Assembly (NCBI GenBank): GCA_002317215.1
Contig: DCJD01000002.1
Coordinates: 13,064-26,540, forward strand
Direction: 5' to 3'
Length of the DNA: 13,477 bases
DNA from: Caryophanales bacterium UBA1709
GTDB lineage: Bacteria; Bacillota_I; Bacilli_A; RFN20; UBA1709
The notes under the pieces are model-generated. The model was not told the DNA's origin and ran no database searches. It saw nothing but the letters and a program-made list of their open reading frames with translations. Each line of letters starts with the position of its first letter. Within the stretch, counting starts at the first letter, position 1. Below are positions 1-6,294 of this stretch, one piece after another. Position numbers and translations under genes: made by a program.

Positions 1-390
1 GCAGCATTATTAAGTGATGAAATTGCAACTGAAGCTGAATTCTTTAGCTTTGGTACTAATGACTTAACTCAAATGACATTTGGATTTAGTAGAGATGATG
101 CTGCTAAATTCTTACCAAGTTATTATGAAGCTAAGATTTTAGAAGAAGATCCATTTAAGACATTAGATCAAAAAGGTGTTGGTCAATTAATTAAGAAATC
201 TGTTAAAGATGGTAGATCAACAAGACCAGACTTACATGTTGGTGTTTGCGGAGAAACTGGTGGAGATCCAAAATCAATTGAATTCTATTATAATGCTGGA
301 TTAGATTATGTATCATGTTCACCATTTAGAGTTCCTGTTGCTAGATTAAGTGCTGCTCAAGCTGCTATTAAAGCAGAAAAAGTAAAATAG
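1..390 (+). CDS. ppdK: Pyruvate phosphate dikinase, C-terminal end (5' truncated by window)
   Basis: This is the last 129 codons of PPDK, which interconverts pyruvate, ATP and phosphate with PEP, AMP and pyrophosphate in the cytoplasm. The reading frame is open from base 1 and ends at TAG 388-390, so the start lies outside the window. The visible part belongs to the PEP/pyruvate-binding TIM barrel. It holds the FGTNDLTQ motif (bases 49-72), whose Asn-Asp pair binds substrate and metal, then CGETGGDP, then YVSCSPFRVP with the catalytic Cys, and the family-typical end ARLSAAQAA. All signatures seen are intact, so the enzyme is probably active. PPDK is common in anaerobic or fermentative bacteria with PPi-linked glycolysis. 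A terminator follows, so it is transcriptionally separate from hrcA. Confidence 0.96.
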   Translation, partial: AALLSDEIATEAEFFSFGTNDLTQMTFGFSRDDAAKFLPSYYEAKILEEDPFKTLDQKGVGQLIKKSVKDGRSTRPDLHVGVCGETGGDPKSIEFYYNAGLDYVSCSPFRVPVARLSAAQAAIKAEKVK

Positions 391-411
391 ATATATATTA
401 CTATATATAGG

Positions 412-437
412 AAAGTCTCTTTTATAGGGACTTTTTT
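412..437 (+). terminator. Rho-independent terminator of ppdK
   Basis: The hairpin AAAGTCTC (412-419) / GGGACTTT (427-434) has one G-T wobble and a 7-nt loop. Its 3' arm runs into a T tract (432-437). It starts 22 bp after the ppdK stop and separates that gene from the heat-shock operon. Confidence 0.85.
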
Positions 438-452
438 ATTTTAATAAAATTT

Positions 453-479
453 TTAGCACTTTTTAGTTGACTCTGCTAA
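453..479 (+). promoter_or_regulatory. Second, imperfect CIRCE-like operator overlapping the -35
   Basis: TTAGCACTT (453-461), a 9-bp spacer and CTCTGCTAA (471-479) match the CIRCE layout TTAGCACTC-N9-GAGTGCTAA. The outer six bases of each arm are perfect; the inner three of the right arm (CTC for GAG) are not. The right arm overlaps the -35 hexamer of the hrcA promoter. Geometry and position make a weaker HrcA site plausible, but binding is inferred. Confidence 0.6.
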
Positions 480-494
480 TATTAGCACTATAAT
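467..494 (+). promoter_or_regulatory. SigA-type promoter of the hrcA-grpE-dnaK-dnaJ operon
   Basis: The -35 TTGACT (467-472) and -10 TATAAT (489-494) are separated by 16 bp, which places transcription start near 500-502, inside the downstream CIRCE. This is the usual layout for HrcA repression of class I heat-shock operons. Confidence 0.88.
474..487. repeat. Perfect 14-bp palindrome between -35 and -10
   Basis: TGCTAATATTAGCA (474-487) reads the same on both strands. It is made of a CIRCE right half (TGCTAA) abutting a CIRCE left half (TTAGCA). A further TTAGCACTA at 482-490 is repeated at 499-507 with a 17-bp period. The palindrome may be an additional HrcA contact or a by-product of two adjacent operators. 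Confidence 0.6.
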
Positions 495-498
495 ATAG

Positions 499-525
499 TT
501 AGCACTAATAGAAGTGAAGTGCTAA
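499..525 (+). promoter_or_regulatory. CIRCE operator (HrcA binding site)
   Basis: TTAGCACTA (499-507), a 9-bp spacer (508-516) and AAGTGCTAA (517-525) match consensus TTAGCACTC-N9-GAGTGCTAA at 16 of 18 arm positions. It covers the predicted transcription start and ends just before the hrcA ribosome site, so it acts in the DNA as operator and may also form a hairpin in the mRNA leader. Confidence 0.95.
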
Positions 526-541
526 AAGGAAGTGAAATTAC

Positions 542-1561
542 ATGCTAGAAGATAAAAGAAAAGAACTAATACTAAAGTACATAGTTGAAGAGTTTATCAA
601 AACTGCAGAACCAGTTGGTAGTGAAACTTTAATCGAGAAGTATAAATTACCATTTAGTTCAGCAACAATTCGTAATGAAATGCATGAACTTGAAAATCTT
701 GGATATCTAGAAAAACCACATACTAGTGCGGGAAGAGTGCCTTCTAGTCATGGATATAGATATTATGTTGATTTCTTAAGAGATGAAAGTAATGATAAGA
801 AACTTAGAAATCAAATTCAAACGATCTTTGAAAAGAATAAAGCAATTACGATTGATGAAGCAATCAAACATAGTTGTGAAATTATAAGTCAAGTTACTAA
901 TCTAACTTCAATTGTACTTGGCCCTGATGGTAGTAATGAAAATTTGCAAAAAATTCAACTAGTAAACATTGATGGACATAGTGCAGTTATTATCTTTGTT
1001 ACTGATAAGGGACACGTTGAACATCATACGTTCCAAATTCCTTCTGGAGTAACTTATAATGATCTAGAAACAGTTATTAATATAATTAATGATCGCGTTA
1101 TAGATACACCTATTAATAAAGTAGTTGAGAAAGTATATGCCTTAAAACCATTACTTGCTGAAAGAGTTGCTAACTTTGAAACATTATTTAAGAGTTTCAT
1201 CGAAGCATTCTTAAAGTTTACTTATGATAATGTCTCAGTATATGGTAGAGATCAATTATTTGAACACAAAGAGTTTACTAATGATTTAGAGAAGATGAGA
1301 AAGTTAGTTAACTTAATTGAATCAAATGAATTCTTAAAATACTTAAATAGTGAAGAAGGAGTTAAAGTTCAAATAGGAGATGAGAATAAGATGACTGATT
1401 TAGATGATATGAGTGTAGTTAGTGCATCTATTTCAATTAATGATGATAAAAAAGGTACTATTTCATTAGTAGGACCAAAGAGAATGGATTACGATAAAGT
1501 ATTAAGTGCAATTGAGATTGTACAAGAAGAGTTAAACAAATTCTTTAAGGAGGATAAATAA
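542..1561 (+). CDS. hrcA: Heat-inducible transcription repressor HrcA
   Basis: HrcA represses class I heat-shock operons by binding CIRCE; in the family its activity depends on chaperonin GroE. The protein has 339 residues, normal for the family. Residues 1-75 form the winged-helix DNA-binding domain, with the family blocks TAEPVGSETL, SSATIRNEMHELE and KPHTSAGRVPSSHGYRYYVD. The rest is the GAF-like/dimerisation region. The start is supported by AAGGAAGTG (527-535), 6 nt upstream of the ATG. It is the first gene of an operon preceded by CIRCE elements, so it represses itself along with grpE-dnaK-dnaJ. Its TAA overlaps the grpE ATG by one base (TAATG), and a strong AAGGAGGA (1547-1554) inside its 3' end serves grpE. 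Confidence 0.97.
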   Translation: MLEDKRKELILKYIVEEFIKTAEPVGSETLIEKYKLPFSSATIRNEMHELENLGYLEKPHTSAGRVPSSHGYRYYVDFLRDESNDKKLRNQIQTIFEKNKAITIDEAIKHSCEIISQVTNLTSIVLGPDGSNENLQKIQLVNIDGHSAVIIFVTDKGHVEHHTFQIPSGVTYNDLETVINIINDRVIDTPINKVVEKVYALKPLLAERVANFETLFKSFIEAFLKFTYDNVSVYGRDQLFEHKEFTNDLEKMRKLVNLIESNEFLKYLNSEEGVKVQIGDENKMTDLDDMSVVSASISINDDKKGTISLVGPKRMDYDKVLSAIEIVQEELNKFFKEDK

Positions 1562-2133
1562 TGGAAGAAGTTAATAAAGAAGAACTTAAAGAACAAAAAG
1601 AAGAAAAAGAAACTAAAGTTAAAGAAAAGAAAGTAAGTCTTAAAGAATATCAAGATTTACAAGATCAGTTTACTAAAGCGATGGCAACAGCTGCGCATCA
1701 TCAAAACTTATCGAAATATTATCAAAACGAATATGAGAAGATGATTAAATATAAGTCGCAAGGACTTATAGAAGAATTGCTCCCAATTCTAGATAGCTTC
1801 GAATTCGCGTTTAAAAGTGAACCAAATAGCGAAGAAGCAAAAAGTTATCGAGTAGGATTTGAATATCTCCATAAAATGCTAATAGATACATTAGTAAATG
1901 AAGGATTAGAAATCATTACTCCAAAGATTAATGATGAATTCGATAGCGAGATTATGCATGTTGTAGAGGCTATTGAAACTTTAGATGAAACCTTGGTTAA
2001 TAAAGTTAGTCAAGTAATGTTAAACGGTTATAAATTAAAAGATCGACTAATTAGACCAAGTGGTGTTAAAGTATACACACTTAAAAAAGAAAACAATGAA
2101 GAAGCTCAAACCACAAATGAAAAAATAAATTAA
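1561..2133 (+). CDS. grpE: Nucleotide exchange factor GrpE
   Basis: GrpE is the cytoplasmic nucleotide exchange factor that releases ADP from DnaK. The protein has 190 residues. The first ~30 are highly charged (Lys/Glu-rich) and probably disordered. A long helix follows (about 30-95, with YQDLQDQFTKA and LLPILDSFEFAF), which makes the dimeric coiled coil in this family. The C-terminal beta domain is last, with the signature around GYKLKDRLIRPSGVKVY. The ATG is fixed by AAGGAGGA six bases upstream and by the one-base overlap with the hrcA stop. The gene is 18 bp from dnaK, and the two should be co-transcribed. The acidic/Asn-rich tail after residue ~175 is unremarkable. Confidence 0.96.
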   Translation: MEEVNKEELKEQKEEKETKVKEKKVSLKEYQDLQDQFTKAMATAAHHQNLSKYYQNEYEKMIKYKSQGLIEELLPILDSFEFAFKSEPNSEEAKSYRVGFEYLHKMLIDTLVNEGLEIITPKINDEFDSEIMHVVEAIETLDETLVNKVSQVMLNGYKLKDRLIRPSGVKVYTLKKENNEEAQTTNEKIN

Positions 2134-2151
2134 TATAAGGAGGAAAAATTT

Positions 2152-3966
2152 ATGGCAAAAGAAACAATTATTGGTATCGACTTAGGTACAACAAACTCAG
2201 TAGTAAGTTACATTCAAGATGATGGTAAATGGAAAGTAATTCCTAACCCAGAAGGCAAGAACACTACAAGTAGTGTAGTTGCTTTTAAGAAAGACGGAGA
2301 AGAAGTTGTTGGTGATGCTGCAAAAAGACAAATGATCACTAACCCAGATACAATCTCATCAATTAAAAGAAAGATGGGTACAAATGAAAAAGTCCATGTA
2401 GCAGGACTAAATAAGGATTTCACTCCACAAGAAATTTCTGCAAAAATTCTTCAATATATGAAGAAATATGCTGAAGAACATTTAGGTCGTGAAGTTAAGA
2501 AAGCTGTTATTACAGTTCCAGCCTACTTTAACGATGCCCAAAGACAAGCAACTAAAGATGCTGGTACAATTGCTGGATTAGAAGTTGCTAGAATTATCAA
2601 CGAACCAACAGCAGCCGCTCTTGCTTATGGTATGGAATCTAAGAAAGAAGAAAAAATCTTAGTATTCGACTTAGGTGGAGGTACTTTCGATGTATCTATC
2701 CTAGAAATTGGCGATGGTACTTTTGAAGTTATCTCAACTGCTGGAGATAATAAACTTGGCGGAGACGATTGGGATGAAGCTTTAATGGAATATATTGCAA
2801 GTGATGTTAAGAGCCAATATGGTGTTGATTTAACTAACGATAAAATGGCAATGCAAAGATTAAGAGATGCATCAGAAAAAGCTAAAATTGAATTATCTGC
2901 ATCTTTAACTACTACTATTATGCTTCCATTCTTAACTATGACTTCTTCTGGTCCAGTTAACTATGAAAATACATTAACTAGAGCTAAATTCCAAGATTTA
3001 ACTAAACATTTATTAAGCAGATGTGTTGAACCAGTTAATAAAGCATTAAAAGATGCTAAATTAGATTCTACTCAAATCAATGAAGTATTATTAGTTGGTG
3101 GATCATCTAGAATGCCTGCTGTAGAAGAATTAATTAAGAAATTACTAGGAAAAGAAGCAAATAAATCTATTAACCCTGATGAAGCTGTTGCTATTGGTGC
3201 TGCTATTCAAGGTGGTGTTATTGCTGGCGATGTAAAAGATGTTTTATTACTAGATGTTACTCCATTATCACTAGGTATTGAAACTTTAGGTGGAGTTATG
3301 ACAGTCTTAATTCCTCGTAATACTACAATTCCTACTACTAAATCACAAGTATTTAGTACTGCAGAAGATAACCAACCTGCTGTTGACATTGGTGTATTCC
3401 AAGGTGAACGTAGTATGGCTAGAGATAATAAATTACTTGGTCAATTTAAACTAGAAGGTATTAGACCAGCTAGAAGAGGCGAACCAAGAATTGAAGTTAC
3501 TTTCTCAATTGACGTTAATGGTATTGTTGCTGTTAAAGCAAAAGATTTAGATACTAATAAAGAACAATCTATTACCATTTCTGGAAATAGTGGCTTAAAT
3601 AAAGACGATATTGAAAGAATGGTAAAAGAAGCTGAAGCTAATAAAGAAGCTGATGAAAAACGTAAAGAACAAGTTGAACTTAAAAATAGAGCTGAACAAT
3701 TAATCGCATCTCTAGACCAATCTTTAGAAGAAAACAAAGATAAAGTCGATGAAAAGCAAAAAGAAGAAGTTACTAAATTAAGGGATGAAGTTAAAGGCTT
3801 AATTGAAAAAGAAGATTATGATGGTTTGAAGAAGAAACTTGATGAAATTGAACAAGCTATGGCTGCAATGCAACAATATGCCGCTTCTCAACAAGCTCAA
3901 CAAGGTTCAACTAATGAGTCAAAAGATGACACTGTTGTAGATGCTGATTTTAAAGAAAAACTATAA
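2152..3966 (+). CDS. dnaK: Chaperone protein DnaK (Hsp70)
   Basis: DnaK is the ATP-driven cytoplasmic Hsp70 that binds unfolded peptides together with DnaJ and GrpE. It has 604 residues, near the Gram-positive norm (~610). ATPase domain: phosphate loop 1 IGIDLGTTNS (7-16), INEPTAAALAYG (149-160), phosphate loop 2 VFDLGGGTFDVS (171-182), adenosine motif LLVGGSSRMP (313-322). The linker DVLLLDVTPLSLG (363-375) leads to the substrate-binding beta domain (~376-480), then the helical lid and a Gln/Ala-rich stretch. The C-terminus DDTVVDADFKEKL keeps the conserved acidic end. The ATPase domain lacks the ~24-residue insert seen in proteobacterial DnaK between about residues 75 and 95, a Gram-positive/mollicute trait. 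The ribosome site AAGGAGG (2137-2143) supports the start. No terminator or CIRCE lies between it and its neighbours. Confidence 0.99.
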   Translation: MAKETIIGIDLGTTNSVVSYIQDDGKWKVIPNPEGKNTTSSVVAFKKDGEEVVGDAAKRQMITNPDTISSIKRKMGTNEKVHVAGLNKDFTPQEISAKILQYMKKYAEEHLGREVKKAVITVPAYFNDAQRQATKDAGTIAGLEVARIINEPTAAALAYGMESKKEEKILVFDLGGGTFDVSILEIGDGTFEVISTAGDNKLGGDDWDEALMEYIASDVKSQYGVDLTNDKMAMQRLRDASEKAKIELSASLTTTIMLPFLTMTSSGPVNYENTLTRAKFQDLTKHLLSRCVEPVNKALKDAKLDSTQINEVLLVGGSSRMPAVEELIKKLLGKEANKSINPDEAVAIGAAIQGGVIAGDVKDVLLLDVTPLSLGIETLGGVMTVLIPRNTTIPTTKSQVFSTAEDNQPAVDIGVFQGERSMARDNKLLGQFKLEGIRPARRGEPRIEVTFSIDVNGIVAVKAKDLDTNKEQSITISGNSGLNKDDIERMVKEAEANKEADEKRKEQVELKNRAEQLIASLDQSLEENKDKVDEKQKEEVTKLRDEVKGLIEKEDYDGLKKKLDEIEQAMAAMQQYAASQQAQQGSTNESKDDTVVDADFKEKL

Positions 3967-3998
3967 ACAAATTAATTCTATAAAGAAAGGAGGATACT

Positions 3999-5132
3999 AT
4001 GGCCGATAAAAGAGATCCATATGAGGTGCTAGGAGTTAGTAAAAGTGCTAGTGCTGATGAAATTAAAAAAGCATATCGTACTTTAGCTAAAAAATATCAC
4101 CCAGATATTAATCATGAGCCTGGCGCTGAGGAAAAATTCAAAGAAGTCCAAGAAAGCTATGATATCTTAAGCGATGAGAAAAAGAAATCTTTATATGACC
4201 AATATGGTTTTGCTGGAATTGACCCTCAAGCTGGTGGCGGAGCTGGTGGATTCGGTGGATTTAATGGCTTTGGTGGCTTTGATGGTGGAGTTGATCTTGG
4301 CGATATATTCTCTAGTTTCTTTGGAGGAGGAACTCGTCAAAGAAGGACAAATGGTCCTATCAAAGGCGAAGACAAGTTTGTTAAGATGAAAATATCATTT
4401 ATGGATTCCGTAAATGGTAAGAAAAATGAATTTTCTATTAATGTTGACGAGCCTTGCAGTCATTGTCATGGAACAGGTGCTGAAAAAGCAAATGATGTTT
4501 GTAGTTGTACAAGATGTAATGGAAGTGGAGTAGTTTATACTGTTCAACAAACTATTATGGGACAATTTAGACAACAAACAACTTGTCCAGAATGTCATGG
4601 AACAGGTAAAACCATTAAAAATAAATGTCAACATTGTAATGGTAATGGTTATGAAACAAATAAACGCACTATTGAAGTAAATATTCCATCTGGAATTGCT
4701 AGTGGCCAACAACTTCGAATTGAAGGTAAAGGCGAAAGAGGAATTAATGGTGGACCTAATGGTGATTTATATGTTCAAATCATAGTTGGTGATGATCCTT
4801 TCTTTACTAGAGAAGGTAATGATATCCATGTAAAAATTCCATTAACATTTGCCGATGCCGCTCTTGGTGTTAAACTTGATGTTCCTACTGTTTATGGTGA
4901 TGTTGAAGTAACTATTCCTTCTGGTATCCAAGATGGACAAATGCTAAGAATCAAAGGAAAAGGCTTTAAATCATTAAGAGGTGGAGTTAATGGAGATCAA
5001 ATAATTCATATTGATGTTAGAACTCCAACAAAACTTACTAAAGAACAAAAAGAACTCTTTGAAAAATTAAGAGAAACTGGTTCTGAAGATTCTATATTTG
5101 ACAAGTTTAAAAAGAAATTTAAAAAGAACTAA
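3999..5132 (+). CDS. dnaJ: Chaperone protein DnaJ (Hsp40, type I)
   Basis: DnaJ is the co-chaperone that delivers substrates to DnaK and triggers its ATP hydrolysis. It has 377 residues with full type I architecture. The J domain (~5-70) has HPD at 34-36. The Gly/Phe-rich region covers ~75-112 and is strikingly repetitive in GGF units. The zinc-binding domain has four CxxCxGxG repeats, with Cys pairs at 153/156, 170/173, 196/199 and 210/213, all intact. C-terminal substrate-binding beta domains and a Lys-rich tail follow. A strong AAAGGAGGA (3986-3994) sets the ATG. It is the last gene of the heat-shock operon and is closed by a strong hairpin 3 bp downstream. Confidence 0.99.
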   Translation: MADKRDPYEVLGVSKSASADEIKKAYRTLAKKYHPDINHEPGAEEKFKEVQESYDILSDEKKKSLYDQYGFAGIDPQAGGGAGGFGGFNGFGGFDGGVDLGDIFSSFFGGGTRQRRTNGPIKGEDKFVKMKISFMDSVNGKKNEFSINVDEPCSHCHGTGAEKANDVCSCTRCNGSGVVYTVQQTIMGQFRQQTTCPECHGTGKTIKNKCQHCNGNGYETNKRTIEVNIPSGIASGQQLRIEGKGERGINGGPNGDLYVQIIVGDDPFFTREGNDIHVKIPLTFADAALGVKLDVPTVYGDVEVTIPSGIQDGQMLRIKGKGFKSLRGGVNGDQIIHIDVRTPTKLTKEQKELFEKLRETGSEDSIFDKFKKKFKKN

Positions 5133-5135
5133 AAT

Positions 5136-5160
5136 AGGTGTGGTTAATCCACACCTTTTT
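5136..5160 (+). terminator. Rho-independent terminator of the heat-shock operon
   Basis: The perfect 8-bp stem AGGTGTGG (5136-5143) / CCACACCT (5149-5156) has a TTAAT loop and ends in a run of five Ts (5156-5160). Upstream A residues can extend the stem against the T tract. It lies immediately behind dnaJ. Confidence 0.95.
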
Positions 5161-5161
5161 A

Positions 5162-5190
5162 TTGAAGATATATCCTATAAATAGTAAAAT
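5162..5190 (+). promoter_or_regulatory. Promoter of mnmA, probably giving a leaderless mRNA
   Basis: TTGAAG (5162-5167), a 17-bp spacer and TAAAAT (5185-5190) form a good SigA-type promoter. Only six bases separate the -10 from the mnmA ATG at 5197, so the expected +1 falls on or next to the start codon. No ribosome-binding sequence is present upstream of the ATG. A TATAAA at 5176-5181 is an alternative -10 without a good -35; it would still give a leader of only about 9 nt. Confidence 0.6.
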
Positions 5191-5196
5191 TATAGC

Positions 5197-6294
5197 ATGA
5201 AAATTATTGTTGGATTAAGTGGAGGCGTTGATAGCGCTGTTGCAGCTTATTTATTAAAGAAACAAGGACATGAAGTTATTGGAGCATTTATGCGCAATTG
5301 GGATAGTATGCTTAATAACGATATTTTAGGTAATCCAAATAATGTTGGTCATGATATTTGTCCTCAAGAAGAAGATTATAATGATGCAATCAAAGTTGCT
5401 GAAAAACTTGGAATTGAATTATTAAGAATTGATTTTGTTAAAGAATATTGGGATAACGTTTTTAAATATTTTATTGATGAATATAGTAAAGGAAGAACAC
5501 CTAATCCAGATGTTTTATGTAATAAATATATAAAGTTTGATAGCTTTTTAAAGTTTGCTAAAGAAAACGGAGCAGATATGATTGCTACTGGGCATTATGC
5601 TAAACAAATAAATGGGAAACTATATAAAGCAAGTGATTTAAATAAAGATCAAACTTATTTCTTGTCTTTATTATCTAAAGAACAAATTGGTTCTTGTTTA
5701 TTTCCACTTGGCGATATAACAAAACCTGAAGTAAGAAAGATAGCCAAAGAACTTGATTTAATAGTAGCAGATAAAAAAGATAGTACAGGAGTTTGTTTTA
5801 TTGGTGAAAGAAACTTTAGACAGTTCTTACAAAATTATATTCCAGCAAAAGAAGGGAATATTATTGAAAAATCAACCAATAAAATATTAGGAAAGCATAT
5901 TGGCTGCATGTATTACACCATCGGTCAAAGAAAAGGCCTTGGAATTGGAGGAATTAGTGGACATAAGAGTGGAAGCTATTATGTATGTTCTAAGGATGTT
6001 AAAAATAATATTATCTATGTTACTCAAGAAGATGAGAATGACGTTTTATATAAAGATAATGTTATTGTAAAAGATGTTAATTTTTTAATTGATAAACCAT
6101 CTTCTTGGTTTGATTGCCAAGCTAAATTTAGATATAGAGCAAATGATGAATTAGTTTCAATTCGTTTTATTAATGATAATGAAGTAGAAGTAAAATGTAA
6201 AAACAAAGTGCGCGCTATTACCGAGGGTCAAGTCGCTGTATTTTATTTAGGTGATGAAATGATTGGTGGAGGCACTATTGATAAAGTATTTTAA
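5197..6294 (+). CDS. mnmA: tRNA-specific 2-thiouridylase MnmA
   Basis: MnmA puts the 2-thio group on U34 of tRNA Lys, Glu and Gln, using ATP and sulfur from a cysteine desulfurase. It has 365 residues. The PP-loop ATPase motif SGGVDS is at 8-13. The two catalytic cysteines are C108 in NPDVLCNKYIKF and C200 in TGVCFIGERNF. GHYAK (132-136), KDQTYFLS (150-157) and YYTIGQRKGLGIGG are also family blocks. The segment after MRNWD (about 37-57, with NNDILGN and CPQEEDY) is longer than in Bacillus and resembles what I recall from mollicute MnmA. The PP-loop position makes ATG 5197 the only sensible start, although it has no Shine-Dalgarno sequence. The stop overlaps the recD2 start (TAATG). Confidence 0.97.
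   Translation: MKIIVGLSGGVDSAVAAYLLKKQGHEVIGAFMRNWDSMLNNDILGNPNNVGHDICPQEEDYNDAIKVAEKLGIELLRIDFVKEYWDNVFKYFIDEYSKGRTPNPDVLCNKYIKFDSFLKFAKENGADMIATGHYAKQINGKLYKASDLNKDQTYFLSLLSKEQIGSCLFPLGDITKPEVRKIAKELDLIVADKKDSTGVCFIGERNFRQFLQNYIPAKEGNIIEKSTNKILGKHIGCMYYTIGQRKGLGIGGISGHKSGSYYVCSKDVKNNIIYVTQEDENDVLYKDNVIVKDVNFLIDKPSSWFDCQAKFRYRANDELVSIRFINDNEVEVKCKNKVRAITEGQVAVFYLGDEMIGGGTIDKVF

Noticed and set aside
3207..3737. Two minus-strand open frames inside dnaK (3207-3389 and 3441-3737)
   Set aside because: Both are antisense to conserved dnaK sequence, are Ser/Leu-rich as expected for the complement, and have no start signals or recognisable domains.
4174..4389. 71-codon plus-strand frame overlapping the Gly/Phe region of dnaJ
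   Set aside because: It is an out-of-frame reading of the GGF repeats giving Leu/Val repeats; no ribosome site, and dnaJ is intact in the other frame.
4395..4712. 105-codon open frame on the minus strand inside dnaJ
   Set aside because: It lies opposite the zinc-finger region of an intact dnaJ. Its Cys/Thr/Ile-rich composition is what the reverse of that AT-rich, repetitive sequence gives, and it has no ribosome site or family signature.
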